Part shown: in pieces, positions 1 through 12,552 of the stretch
How the letters are laid out: each line of letters opens with the position of its first letter
Position numbering within the stretch: the first letter of the stretch is position 1
Assembly: GCA_033782935.1 (NCBI GenBank)
Contig: JAWQEG010000488.1
Location: 930,001-994,000, forward strand
Length of the DNA: 64,000 bases
Direction of reading: 5' to 3'
DNA from: Petrolisthes cinctipes
Taxonomy: Eukaryota; Arthropoda; Malacostraca; Decapoda; Porcellanidae
The notes under the pieces: model-generated
What the model was told of the DNA's origin: nothing
Databases searched by the model: none
The model's input: only the letters and a program-made list of their open reading frames with translations
Position numbers and translations under genes: made by a program

Positions 1-549
1 AAAATTCGATATTTTGGGGTCCCAGAAGCGATCTGTACATGCCTACTCCGTGTTAGAGTATTTTCAAAATTCAGGCCCCAAACATGCTGAAAATCGATAT
101 TTTTGGTGCCCAAAGTCAATATGTGCATGTATCTTCTGTACCCGTTTATATCTCAAATTCAGGCTCAAAACACCCGAAAGTTCAATATTTTGGGGTCCCA
201 GAAGCAATCTGTACATGCCTACACAGTGCTAGAATATTTTCAAAATATAGGCTAAAAACATGCTAAAAATCGATATTTTAGATGCCCAAAGTCAATATGT
301 GCATGTATCTTCTGTACCCGTTTATATCTCAAATTCAGGCTCAAAACACCCGAAAATTCAATATTTTGGGGTCCCAGAAGCAATCTGTACATGCCTACAC
401 AGTGCTAGAATATTTTCAAAATATAGGCTAAAAACATGCTAAAAATCGACATTTTAAGTGCCAAAAAATCGATATCTCAAATTCAGTCCCAAAACACCCG
501 AAAATTTGATATTTAGAGGTCCCAGAAGGTATCTGTACATGCTTACTCC
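1..549 (+). repeat. Partial A tail plus B-X-C trimer with an extra full-length monomer
   Basis: Bases 1-49 are the tail of an A1 monomer. Then follow B1 (50-225), an unusual full-length monomer X (226-401) and C2 (402-549). X starts like C (gtgctagaatattttc) but continues as a B2 body without the 29-bp deletion. The same arrangement recurs 5,402 bp downstream, where the A before it is also complete, showing this is the end of an A-B-X-C tetramer. Confidence 0.9.
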
Positions 550-1354
550 GTGTTATAGTATTTTCAAAATACAGGCCAAAAACATACTGAAAATCGATCT
601 TTTAGGTGCCCAAAAGTCGATATGTGCATGCATCTTCTGTACCCGTTTATATCTCAAATTCTGGCCCTAAACACCCGAAAATTCGATATTTTGGGGTCCC
701 AGAAGCGATCTGTACATGCTTACTCCGTGTTAGAGTATTTTCAAAATTCAGGCCCAAAACATGCTGAAAATCGATATTTTAGATGCCCAAAGTCAATATG
801 TGCATGTATCTTCTGTACCCGTTTATATCTCAAATTCAGGCTCAAAACACCCGAAAATTCAATATTTTGGGGTCCCAGAAGCAATCTGTACAGTGCTAGA
901 ATATTTTCAAAATATAGGCAAAAAACATGCTAAAAATCGATCTTTTAGGTGCCAAAAAGTCGATATCTCAAATTCAGTCCCAAAACACCCGAAAATTCGA
1001 TATTTAGGGGTCCCAGAAGCGATCTGTACATGCCTACTCCGTGTTAGAGTATTTTCAAAATACATGCTCAAAACATACTGAAAATCGATATTTTTGGTGC
1101 CCAAAATCAATATTTGCATGTATCTTCTGTACCCGTTTATATCTCAAATTCAGGCTCAAAACACCCGAAAATTCAATATTTTGGGGTCCCAGAAGCAATC
1201 TGTACAGTGCTAGAATATTTTCAAAATATAGGCAAAAAACATTCTAAAAATCGATCTTTTAGGTGCCAAAAAGTCGATATCTCAAATTCAGTCCCAAAAC
1301 ACCCGAAAATTCGATATTTAGGGGTCCCAGAAGCGATCTGTACATGCCTACTCC
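550..1354 (+). repeat. 491-bp trimer and hybrid dimer
   Basis: 550-1040 is an A-B-C trimer whose B (727-892) lacks 10 bp at its end. 1041-1206 is a hybrid monomer: A2 up to catactgaaaatcgat, then B1 (atttttggtgcccaaaat). It is followed directly by a C (1207-1354), so the unit is a 314-bp dimer. The join falls in the shared gaaaatcgat tract, as expected from recombination between A and B. Confidence 0.88.
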
Positions 1355-4300
1355 GTGTTAGAGTATTTTCAAAATACATGCTCAAAACATACTGAAAATC
1401 GATCTTTTAGGTGCACAAAAGTCGATATGTGCATGCATCTTCAGTACCCGTTTATATCTCAAATTCAGGCTCAAAACACCCGAAAATTCAATATTTTGGG
1501 GTCCCAGAAGCAATCTGTACATCCCTACTCAGTGTTAGAGTTTTTTCAAAATACAGGCCCAAAACATGCTGAAAATCGATATTTTAGATGCCCAAAGTCA
1601 ATATGTGCATGTATCTTCTGTACCCGTTTATATCTCAAATTCAGGCTCAAAACACCCGAAATTCATTATTTTGGGGTCCCAGAAGCAATCTGTACAGTGC
1701 TAGAATATTTTCAAAATATAGGCTAAAAACATGCTAAAAATCGACATTTTAGGTGCCAAAAAATCGATATCTCAAATTCAGTCCCAAAACACCCGAAAAT
1801 TCGATATTTAGAGGTCCCAGAAGGTATCTGTACATGCCTACTCCGTGTTAGAGTATTTTCTAAATACATGCTCAAAACATACTGAAAATCGATCTTTTAG
1901 GAGCACAAAAGTCGATATGTGCATGCACCTTCAGTACCCGTTTATATCTCAAATTCAGGCTCAAAACACCCGAAAATTCAATATTTTGGGGTCCCAGATG
2001 CAATCTGTACATGCCTACTCAGTGTTAGAGTATTTTCAAAATACAGGCCCAAAAAATGCTGAAAATCGATATTTTAGATGCCCAAAGTCAATATGTGCAT
2101 GTATCTTCTGTACCCGTTTATATCTCAAATTCAGGCTCAAAACACCCGAAATTCATTATTTTGGGGTCCCAGAAGCAATCTGTACAGTGCTAGAATATTT
2201 TCAAAATATAGGCTAAAAACATGCTAAAAATCGACATTTTAGGTGCCAAAAAATCGATTTCTCAAATTCAGTCCCAAAACACTCGAAAATTCGATATTTA
2301 GAGGTCCCAGAAGGTATCTGTACATTCCTACTCCGTGTTAGAGTATTTTCAAAATACAGGCCAAAAACATACTGAAAATCGATCTTTTAGGTGCCCAAAA
2401 GTCGATATGTGCATGCATCTTCTGTACCCGTTTATATCTCAAATTCAGGCTCAAAACACCCGAAAATTCAATATTTTGGGGTCCCAGAAGCAATCTGTAC
2501 ATGCCTACTCAGTGTTAGAGTATTTTCAAAATACAGGCCCAAAACATGCTGAAAATCGATATTTTAGATGCCCAAAGTCAATATGTGCATGTATCTTCTG
2601 TACCCGTTTATATCTCAAATTCAGGCTCAAAACACCCGAAATTCATTATTTTGAGGTCCCAGAAGCAATCTGTACAGTGCTAGAATATTTTAAAAATATA
2701 GGCTAAAAACATGCTAAAAATCGATCTTTTAGGTGCCAAAAAGTCGATATCTCAAATTCAGTCCCAAAACACCCGAAAATTCGATATTTAGGGGTCCCAG
2801 AAGCGATCTGTACATGCCTACTCCGTGTTAGAGTATTTTCAAAATACATGCTCAAAACATACTGAAAATCGATCTTTTAGGGGCACAAAAGTCGATATGT
2901 GCATGCATCTTCAGTACCCGTTTATATCTCAAATTCAGGCTCAAAACACCCGAAAATTCAATATTTTGGGGTCCCAGATGCAATCTGTACATGCCTACTC
3001 AGTGTTAGAGTATTTTCAAAATACAGGCCCAAAACATGCTGAAAATCGATATTTTAGATGCCCAAAGTCAATATGTGCATGTATCTTCTGTACCCGTTTA
3101 TATCTCAAATTCAGGCTCAAAACACCCGAAACTCATTATTTTGGGGTCCCAGAAGCAATCTGTACAGTGCTAGAATATTTTCAAAATATAGGCTAAAAAC
3201 ATGCTAAAAATCGACATTTTAGGTGCGAAAAAATCGATTTCTCAAATTCAGTCCCAAAACACCCGAAAATTCGATATTTAGAGGTCCCAGAAGGTATCTG
3301 TACATGCCTACTCCGTGTTAGAGTATTTTCAAAATACAGGCCAAAAACATACTGAAAATCGATCTTTTAGGTGCCCAAAAGTCGATATGTGCATGCATCT
3401 TCTGTACCCGTTTATATCTCAAATTCAGGCTCAAAACACCCGAAAATTCAATATTTTTGGGTCCCAGAAGCAATCTGTACATGCCTACTCAGTGTTAGAA
3501 TATTTTCAAAATACAGGCCCAAAACATGCTGAAAATCGATATTTTAGATGCCCAAAGTCAATATGTGCATGTATCTTCTGTACCCGTTTATATCTCAAAT
3601 TCAGGCTCAAAACACCCGAAATTCATTATTTTGAGGTCCCAGAAGCAATCTGTACAGTGCTAGAATATTTTCAAAATATAGGCTAAAAACATGCTAAAAA
3701 TCGACATTTTAGGTGCCAAAAAATCGATATCTCAAATTCAGTCCCAAAACACCCGAAAATTCGATATTTAGAGGTCCCAGAAGGTATCTGTACATGCCTA
3801 CTCCGTGTTAGAGTATTTTCAAATTACAGGCCAAAAACATACTGAAAATCGATCTTTTAGGTGCCCAAAAGTCGATATGTGCATGCATCTTCTGTACCCG
3901 TTTATATCTCAAATTCTGGCCCTAAACACCCGAAAATTCGATATTTTGGGGTCCCAGAAGCGATCTGTACATGCCTACTCCGTGTTAGAGTATTTTCAAA
4001 ATTCAGGCCCCAAACATGCTGAAAATCGATATTTTTGGTGCCCAAAGTCAATATGTGCATGTATCTTCTGTACCCGTTTATATCTCAAATTCAGGCTCAA
4101 AACACCCGAAATTCATTATTTTGAGGTCCCAGAAGCAATCTGTACAGTGCTAGAATATTTTCAAAATATAGGCTAAAAACATGCTAAAAATCGATCTTTT
4201 AGGTGCCAAAAAGTCGATATCTCAAATTCAGTCCCAAAACACCCGAAAATTCGATATTTAGGGGTCCCAGAAGCGATCTGTACATGCCTACTCCGTGTTA

Positions 4301-5274
4301 GAGTATTTTCAAAATACATGCTCAAAACATACTGAAAATCGATCTTTTAGGGGCACAAAAGTCGATATGTGCATGCATCTTCAGTACCCGTTTATATCTC
4401 AAATTCAGGCTCAAAACACCCGAAAATTCAATATTTTGGGGTCCCAGATGCAATCTGTACATGCCTACTCAGTGTTAGAGTATTTTCAAAATACAGGCCC
4501 AAAACATGCTGAAAATCGATATTTTAGATGCCCAAAGTCAATATGTGCATGTATCTTCTGTACCCGTTTATATCTCAAATTCAGGCTCAAAACACCCGAA
4601 ATTCATTATTTTGGGGTCCCAGAAGCAATCTGTACAGTGCTAGAATATTTTCAAAATATAGGCTAAAAACATGCTAAAAATCGACATTTTAGGTGCGAAA
4701 AAATCGATTTCTCAAATTCAGTCCCAAAACACCCGAAAATTCGATATTTAGAGGTCCCAGAAGGTATCTGTACATGCCTACTCCGTGTTAGAGTATTTTC
4801 AAAATACAGGCCAAAAACATACTGAAAATCGATCTTTTAGGTGCCCAAAAGTCGATATGTGCATGCATCTTCTGTACCCGTTTATATCTCAAATTCAGGC
4901 TCAAAACACCCGAAAATTCAATATTTTTGGGTCCCAGAAGCAATCTGTACATGCCTACTCAGTGTTAGAGTATTTTCAAAATACAGGCCCAAAACATGCT
5001 GAAAATCGATATTTTAGATGCCCAAAGTCAATATGTGCATGTATCTTCTGTACCCGTTTATATCTCAAATTCAGGCTCAAAACACCCGAAATTCATTATT
5101 TTGAGGTCCCAGAAGCAATCTGTACAGTGCTAGAATATTTTCAAAATATAGGCTAAAAACATGCTAAAAATCGACATTTTAGGTGCCAAAAAATCGATAT
5201 CTCAAATTCAGTCCCAAAACACCCGAAAATTCGATATTTAGAGGTCCCAGAAGGTATCTGTACATGCCTACTCC
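1355..5274 (+). repeat. Run of eight 490-bp trimers
   Basis: Units start at 1355, 1845, 2335, 2825, 3315, 3805, 4295 and 4785, all exactly 490 bp apart. The B monomer lacks 10 bp at its end (ctgtacagtgctag) and also one base in cccgaaattcattatttt, where other units read cccgaaaattcaatatttt. This private variant marks a locally amplified subfamily, found only here and at 6757-7736. Within the run 2825-4294 and 4295 onward form a 1,470-bp repeat of three trimers. Confidence 0.93.
2590..4105 (+). repeat. 1,470-bp tandem duplication, copy 1
   Basis: Matches about 4060-5575 with an offset of 1,470 bp (three 490-bp trimers). Shared rare variants: gggcacaaaag (2881 and 4351), ggtgcgaaaaaatcgattt (about 3223 and 4693), atatttttgggtccc (3451 and 4921), caaattacagg (3820 and 5290) and ggccccaaacatgctg (4006 and 5476). 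Boundaries are approximate because flanking units are also similar. Confidence 0.8.
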
Positions 5275-5575
5275 GTGTTAGAGTATTTTCAAATTACAGG
5301 CCAAAAACATACTGAAAATCGATCTTTTAGGTGCCCAAAAGTCGATATGTGCATGCATCTTCTGTACCCGTTTATATCTCAAATTCTGGCCCTAAACACC
5401 CGAAAATTCGATATTTTGGGGTCCCAGAAGCGATCTGTACATGCCTACTCCGTGTTAGAGTATTTTCAAAATTCAGGCCCCAAACATGCTGAAAATCGAT
5501 ATTTTTGGTGCCCAAAGTCAATATGTGCATGTATCTTCTGTACCCGTTTATATCTCAAATTCAGGCTCAAAACAC
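4060..5575 (+). repeat. 1,470-bp tandem duplication, copy 2
   Basis: Second copy of 2590-4105. It differs at a few bases, for example cccgaaattc here against cccgaaactc near 3127. The match stops near 5575, where this copy changes to cccgaaagttcaatatttt and joins the block duplicated from 1-1320. Confidence 0.8.
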
Positions 5576-6756
5576 CCGAAAGTTCAATATTTTGGGGTCC
5601 CAGAAGCAATCTGTACATGCCTACACAGTGCTAGAATATTTTCAAAATATAGGCTAAAAACATGCTAAAAATCGATATTTTAGATGCCCAAAGTCAATAT
5701 GTGCATGTATCTTCTGTACCCGTTTATATCTCAAATTCAGGCTCAAAACACCCGAAAATTCAATATTTTGGGGTCCCAGAAGCAATCTGTACATGCCTAC
5801 ACAGTGCTAGAATATTTTCAAAATATAGGCTAAAAACATGCTAAAAATCGACATTTTAAGTGCCAAAAAATCGATATCTCAAATTCAGTCCCAAAACACC
5901 CGAAAATTTGATATTTAGAGGTCCCAGAAGGTATCTGTACATGCTTACTCCGTGTTATAGTATTTTCAAAATACAGGCCAAAAACATACTGAAAATCGAT
6001 CTTTTAGGTGCCCAAAAGTCGATATGTGCATGCATCTTCTGTACCCGTTTATATCTCAAATTCTGGCCCTAAACACCCGAAAATTCGATATTTTGGGGTC
6101 CCAGAAGCGATCTGTACATGCCTACTCCGTGTTAGAGTATTTTCAAAATTCAGGCCCAAAACATGCTGAAAATCGATATTTTAGATGCCCAAAGTCAATA
6201 TGTGCATGTATCTTCTTTACCCGTTTATATCTCAAATTCACGCTCAAAACACCCGAAAATTCAATATTTTGGGGTCCCAGAAGCAATCTGTACAGTGCTA
6301 GAATATTTTCAAAATATAGGCAAAAAACATGCTAAAAATCGATCTTTTAGGTGCCAAAAAGTCGATATCTCAAATTCAGTCCCAAAACACCCGAAAATTC
6401 GATATTTAGGGGTCCCAGAAGCGATCTGTACATGCCTACTCCGTGTTAGAGTATTTTCAAAATACATGCTCAAAACATACTGAAAATCGATATTTTTGGT
6501 GCCCAAAATCAATATTTGCATGTATCTTCTGTACCCGTTTATATCTCAAATTCAGGCTCAAAACACCCGAAAATTCAATATTTTGGGGTCCCAGAAGCAA
6601 TCTGTACAGTGCTAGAATATTTTCAAAATATAGGCAAAAAACATTCTAAAAATCGATCTTTTAGGTGCCAAAAAGTCGATATCTCAAATTCAGTCCCAAA
6701 ACACCCGAAAATTCGATATTTAGAGGTCCCAGAAGGTATCTGTACATGCCTACTCC
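5275..6756 (+). repeat. A-B-X-C tetramer, 491-bp trimer and hybrid dimer
   Basis: Tetramer 5275-5951 (A1 5275, B1 5452, X 5628-5803, C2 5804; 677 bp), trimer 5952-6442 (491 bp, starting with the rare gtgttatag), and hybrid dimer 6443-6756 (314 bp). From 5403 it repeats 1-1320 at an offset of 5,402 bp, including gtgttatagtattttc (550 and 5952). Small differences: ttctttacccg at 6213 against ttctgtacccg, and attcacgctc at 6237 against attcaggctc. Confidence 0.9.
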
Positions 6757-8229
6757 GTGTTAGAGTATTTTCTAAATACATGCTCAAAACATACTGAAAA
6801 TCGATCTTTTAGGAGCACAAAAGTCGATATGTGCATGCACCTTCAGTACCCGTTTATATCTCAAATTCAGGCTCAAAACACCCGAAAATTCAATATTTTG
6901 GGGTCCCAGATGCAATCTGTACATGCCTACTCAGTGTTAGAGTATTTTCAAAATACAGGCCCAAAAAATGCTGAAAATCGATATTTTAGATGCCCAAAGT
7001 CAATATGTGCATGTATCTTCTGTACCCGTTTATATCTCAAATTCAGGCTCAAAACACCCGAAATTCATTATTTTGGGGTCCCAGAAGCAATCTGTACAGT
7101 GCTAGAATATTTTCAAAATATAGGCTAAAAACATGCTAAAAATCGACATTTTAGGTGCCAAAAAATCGATTTCTCAAATTCAGTCCCAAAACACTCGAAA
7201 ATTCGATATTTAGAGGTCCCAGAAGGTATCTGTACATGCCTACTCCGTGTTAGAGTATTTTCAAAATACAGGCCAAAAACATACTGAAAATCGATCTTTT
7301 AGGTGCCCAAAAGTCGATATGTGCATGCATCTTCTGTACCCGTTTATATCTCAAATTCAGGCTCAAAACACCCGAAAATTCAATATTTTGGGGTCCCAGA
7401 AGCAATCTGTACATGCCTACTCAGTGTTAGAGTATTTTCAAAATACAGGCCCAAAACATGCTGAAAATCGATATTTTAGATGCCCAAAGTCAATATGTGC
7501 ATGTATCTTCTGTACCCGTTTATATCTCAAATTCAGGCTCAAAACACCCGAAATTCATTATTTTGAGGTCCCAGAAGCAATCTGTACAGTGCTAGAATAT
7601 TTTCAAAATATAGGCTAAAAACATGCTAAAAATCGACATTTTAGGTGCCAAAAAATCGATATCTCAAATTCAGTCCCAAAACACCCGAAAATTCGATATT
7701 TAGGGGTTCCAGAAGCGATCTGTACATGCCTACTCCGTGTTAGAGTATTTTCAAAATACAGGCCAAAAACATACTGAAAATCGATCTTTTAGGTGCACAA
7801 AAGTCGATATGTGTATGCATCTTCTGTACCCGTTCATATCTCAAATTCTGGCCCTAAACACCCGAAAATTCGATATTTTGGGGTCCCAGAAGCGATCTGT
7901 ACATGCCTACTCCGTGTTAGAGTATTTTCAAAATTCAGGCCCAAAACATGCTGAAATTCGATATTTTTGGTGCCCAAAGTCAATATGTGCATGTATCTTC
8001 TGTACGCGTTTATATCTCAAATTCAGGCTCAAAACACCTGAAAATTCAATATTTTGGGGTCCCAGAAGCAATCTGTACTCAGTGCTAGAATATTTTCAAA
8101 ATATAGGCTAAAAACATGCTAAAAATCGATCTTTTAGGTGCCAAAAAGTCGATATCTCAAATTCAGTCCCAAAACACCCGAAAATTCGATATTTAGGGGT
8201 CCCAGAAGCGATCTGTACATGCCTACTCC
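6757..8229 (+). repeat. Two 490-bp trimers and one 493-bp trimer
   Basis: Units start at 6757, 7247 and 7737. The first two repeat 1845-2700 at an offset of 4,912 bp, sharing the rare attttctaaatacatg (1855 and 6767). The third has an 8-bp deletion at the B end (ctgtactcagtgc near 8073) instead of the usual 10 bp, giving 493 bp, and marks the change to the 501-bp family. Confidence 0.88.
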
Positions 8230-10901
8230 GTGTTAGAGTATTTTCAAAATACATGCTCAAAACATACTGAAAATCGATCTTTTAGGTGCACAAAAGTCGA
8301 TATGTGCATGCATCTTCAGTACCCGTTTATATCTCAAATTCAGGCTCAAAACACTCGAAAATTCAATATTTTGGGGTCCCAGAAGCAATCTGTACATGCC
8401 TACTCAGTGTTAGAGTATTTTCAAAATACAAGCCCAAAACATGCTGAAAATCGATATTTTAGATGCCCAAAGTCAATATGTGCATGTATCTTCAGTACCC
8501 GTTTATATCTCAAATTCAGGCTCAAAACACCCGAAAAATCAATATTTTGGGGTCCCAGAAGCAATCTGTACATGCCTACACAGTGCTAGAATATTTTCAA
8601 AATATAGGCTAAAAACATGCTAAAAATCGACATTTTAGGCGCCAAAAAATCGATATCTCAAATTCAGTCCCAAAACACCCGAAAATTCGATATTTAGAGG
8701 TCCCAGAAGGTATCTGTACATGCCTACTCCGTGTTAGAGTATTTTCAAAATACAGGCCAAAAACATACTGAAAATCGATCTTTTAGGTGCCCAAAAGTCG
8801 ATATGTGCATGCATCTTCTGTACCCGTTTATATCTCAAATTCTGGCCCTAAACACCCGAAAATTCGATATTTAGGGGTCCCAGAAGCGATCTGTACATGC
8901 CTACTCCGTGTTAGTGTATTTTCAAAATACATGCTCAAAACATACTGAAAATCGATCTTTTAGGTGCACAAAAGTCGATATGTGCATGCATCTTCTGTAC
9001 CCGTTTATATCTCAAATTCAGGCTCAAAACACCCAAAAATTCAATATTTTGGGGTCCCAGAAGCAATCTGTACATGCCTACTCAGTGTTAGAGAATTTTC
9101 AAAATACAGGCCCAAAACATGCTGAAAATCGATATTTTAGATGCCCAAAGTCAATATGTGCATGTATCTTCTGTACCCTTTTATATCTCAAATTCAGGCT
9201 CAAAACACCCGAAAATTCAATATTTTGGGGTCCCAGAAGCAATCTGTACATGCCTACACAGTGCTAGAATATTTTCAAAATATAGGCTAAAAACATGCTA
9301 AAAATCGACATTTTAGGTGCCAAAAAATCGATATCTCAAATTCAGTCCCAAAACACCCGAAAATTCGATATTTAGAGGTCCCAGAAGGTATCTGTACATG
9401 CCTACTCCGTGTTAGAGTATTTTCAAAATACAGGCCAAAAACATACTGAAAATCGATCTTTTAGGTGCCCAAAAGTCGATATGTGCATGCATCTTCTGTA
9501 CCCGTTTATATCTCAAATTCTGGCCCTAAACACCCGAAAATTCGATATTTTGGGGTCCCAGAAGCGATCTGTACATGCCTACTCCATGTTAGAGTATTTT
9601 CAAAATTCAGGCCCAAAACATGCTGAAAATCGATATTTTTGGTGCCCAAAGTCAATATGTGCATGTATCTTCTGTACCCGTTGATATCTCAAATTCAGGC
9701 TCAAAACACCCGAAAATTCAATATTTTAGGGTCCCAGAAGCAATCTGTACATGCCTACCCAGTGCTAGAATATTTTCAAAATATAGGCTAAAAACATGCT
9801 AAAAATCGATCTTTTAGGTGCCAAAAAGTCGATATCTCAAATTCAGTCTCAAAACACCCGAAAATTCGATATTTAGGGGTCCCAGAAGCGATCTGTACAT
9901 GCCTACTCCGTGTTAGAGTATTTTCAAAATACATGCTCAAAACATACTGAAAATCGATCTTTTAGGTGCACAAAAGTCGATATGTGCATACATCTTCAGT
10001 ACCCGTTTATATCTCAAATTCAGGCTCAAAACACCCGAAAATTCAATATTTTGGGGTCCCAGAAGCGATCTGTACATGCCTACTCAGTGTTAGAGTATTT
10101 TCAAAATACAGGCCCAAAACATGCTGAAAATCGATATTTTAGATGCCCAAAGTCAATATGTGCATGTATCTTCAGTACCCGTTTATATCTCAAATTCAGG
10201 CTCAAAACACCCGAAAAATCAATATTTTGGGGTCCCAGAAGCAATCTGTACATGCCTACACAGTGCTAGAATATTTTCAAAATATAGGCTAAAAACATGC
10301 TAAAAATCGACATTTTAGGTGCCAAAAAATCGATATCTCAAATTCAGTCCCAAAACACCCGAAAATTCGATATTTAGAGGTCCGAGAAGGTATCTGTACA
10401 TGCCTACTCCGTGTTAGAGTATTTTCAAAATACAGGCCAAAAACATACTGAAAATCGATCTTTTAGGTGTACAAAAGTCGATATGTGCATGCATCTTCTG
10501 TACCCGTTTATATCTCAAATTCTGGCCCAAAACACCCGAAAATTCGATATTTTGGGGTCCCAGAAGCGATCTGTACATGCCTACTCCGTGTTAGAGTATA
10601 TTCAAAATTCAGGCCCAAAACATGCTGAAAATCGATATTTTTGGTGCACAAAGTCAATATGTGCATGTACCTTCTGTACCCGTTTATATCTCGAATTCAG
10701 GCTCAAAACACCCGAAAATTCAATATTTTGGGGTCCCAGAAGCAATCTGTACAGTGCTAGAATATTTTCAAAATATAGGCTAAAAACTTGCTAAAAATCG
10801 ATCTTTTAGGTGCCAAAAAGTCGATATCTCAAATTCAGTCCCAAAACACCCGAAAATTCGATATTTAGGGGTCCCAGAAGCGATCTGTACATGCCTACTC
10901 C
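8230..10901 (+). repeat. 501-bp hexameric region with one lone monomer
   Basis: Trimers start at 8230 (type 2), 8908 (type 2), 9409 (type 1), 9910 (type 2) and 10411 (type 1, 491 bp). 8731-8907 is an unpaired A1 monomer whose tail reads gatatttaggggtccc, which is C1-like. It is followed directly by an A2. From 8908 the types alternate, so the repeating unit is about 1,002 bp. Confidence 0.88.
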
Positions 10902-11225
10902 GTGTTAGAGTATTTTCAAAATTCAGGCCCAAAACATGCTGAAAATCGATATTTTTGGTGTCCAAAGTCAATATGTGCATGTATCTTCTGTACCCGTTTA
11001 TATCTCAAATTCAGGCTCAAAACACCCGAAAATTCAATATTTTGGGGTCCCAGAAGCAATCTGTACATGCCTACTCAGTGCAAGAATATTTTCAAAATAT
11101 AGACTAAAAACATGCTAAAAATCGATCTTTTAGGTGCCAAAAAGTCGATATCTCAAATTCAGTCCCAAAACACCCAAAAATTCGATATTTAGGGGTCCCA
11201 GAAGCGATCTGTACATGCCTACTCC
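10902..11225 (+). repeat. B-C dimer lacking an A monomer (324 bp)
   Basis: B1 (10902-11077) follows the preceding C directly, then C1 (11078-11225) beginning gtgcaagaat. One whole A monomer is missing compared with a trimer, consistent with unequal exchange in register. Rare variants: gtgtccaaag in B and atagactaaaaac in C. Confidence 0.85.
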
Positions 11226-12227
11226 GTGTTAGAGTATTTTCAAAATACATGCTCAAAACATACTGAAAATCGATCTTTTAGGTGCACAAAAGTCGATATG
11301 TGCATGCATCTTCAGTACCCGTTTGCATTTCAAATTCAGGCTCAAAACACCCGAAAATTCAATATTTTTGGGTCCCAGAAGCAATCTGTACATGCCTACT
11401 CAGTGTTAGAGTATTTTCAAAATACAGGCCCAAAACATGCTGAAAATCGATATTTTAGATGCCCAAAGTCAATATGTGCATGTATCTTCTGTACCCGTTT
11501 ATATCTCAAATTCAGGCTCAAAACACAAGAAAATTCAATATTTTGGGGTCCCAGAAGCAATCTGTACATGCCTACACAGTGCTAGAATATTTTCAAAATA
11601 TAGGCTAAAAACATGCTAAAAATCGACATTTTAGGTGCCAAAAAATCGATATCTCAAATTCAGTCCCAAAACACCCGAAAATTCGATATTTAGAGGTCCG
11701 AGAAGGTATCTGTACATGACTACTCCGTGTTAGAGTATTTTCAAAATACAGGCCAAAAACATACTGAAAATCGATCTTTTAGGTGCCCAAAAGTCGATAT
11801 GTACATGCATCTTCTGTACCCGTTTATATCTCAAATTCTGGCCCTAAACACCCGAAAATTCGATATTTTGGGGTCACAGAAGCGATCTGTACATGCCTAC
11901 TCCGTGTTAGAGTATTTTCAAAATTCAGGCCCAAAACATGCTGAAAATCGATATTTTTGGTGCCCAAAGTCAATATGTGCATGTATCTTCTGTACCCGTT
12001 TATATCTCAAATTCAGGCTCAAAACACCCGAAAGTTCAATATTTTGGGGTCCCAGAAGCAATCTGTACATGCCTACTCAGTGCTAGAATATTTTCAAAAT
12101 ATAGGCTAAAAACATGCTAAAAATCGATCTTTTAGGTGCCAAAAAGTCAATATCTCAAATTCAGTCCCAAAACACCCGAAACCTCGATATTTAGGGGTCC
12201 CAGAAGCGATCTGTACATGCCTACTCC
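11226..12227 (+). repeat. Type-2 plus type-1 hexamer (1,002 bp)
   Basis: Trimers 11226-11726 (type 2) and 11727-12227 (type 1), each 501 bp. Private changes include gtttgcatttcaaattc in A2 near 11322, acacaagaaaattc near 11525, and cccgaaacctcg near 12177. Confidence 0.87.
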
Positions 12228-12552
12228 GTGTTAGAGTATTTTCAAAATACAGGCCAAAAACATACTGAAAATCGATCTTTTAGGTGCACAAAAGTCGATA
12301 TGTGCATGCATCTTCTGTACCCGTTAATATCTCAAATTCAGGCTCAAAACACCCGAAAATTCAATATTTTGGGGTCCCAGAAGCAATCTGTACATGCCTA
12401 CACAGTGCTAGAATATTTTCAAAATATAGGCTAAAAACTTGCTAAAAATCGACATTTTAGGTGCCAAAAAATCGATATCTCAAATTCAGACCCAAAACAC
12501 CCGAAAATTCGATATTTAGAGGTCCCAGAAGGTATCTGTACATGCTTACTCC
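12228..12552 (+). repeat. A-C dimer lacking a B monomer (325 bp)
   Basis: 12228-12404 is an A monomer with an A1 start, gtgcacaaaag of A2, and a B-type tail ending ctacacagt. It passes straight into C2 (12405-12552). The B monomer is lost, so the monomer is effectively an A front on a B2 tail. Confidence 0.85.
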
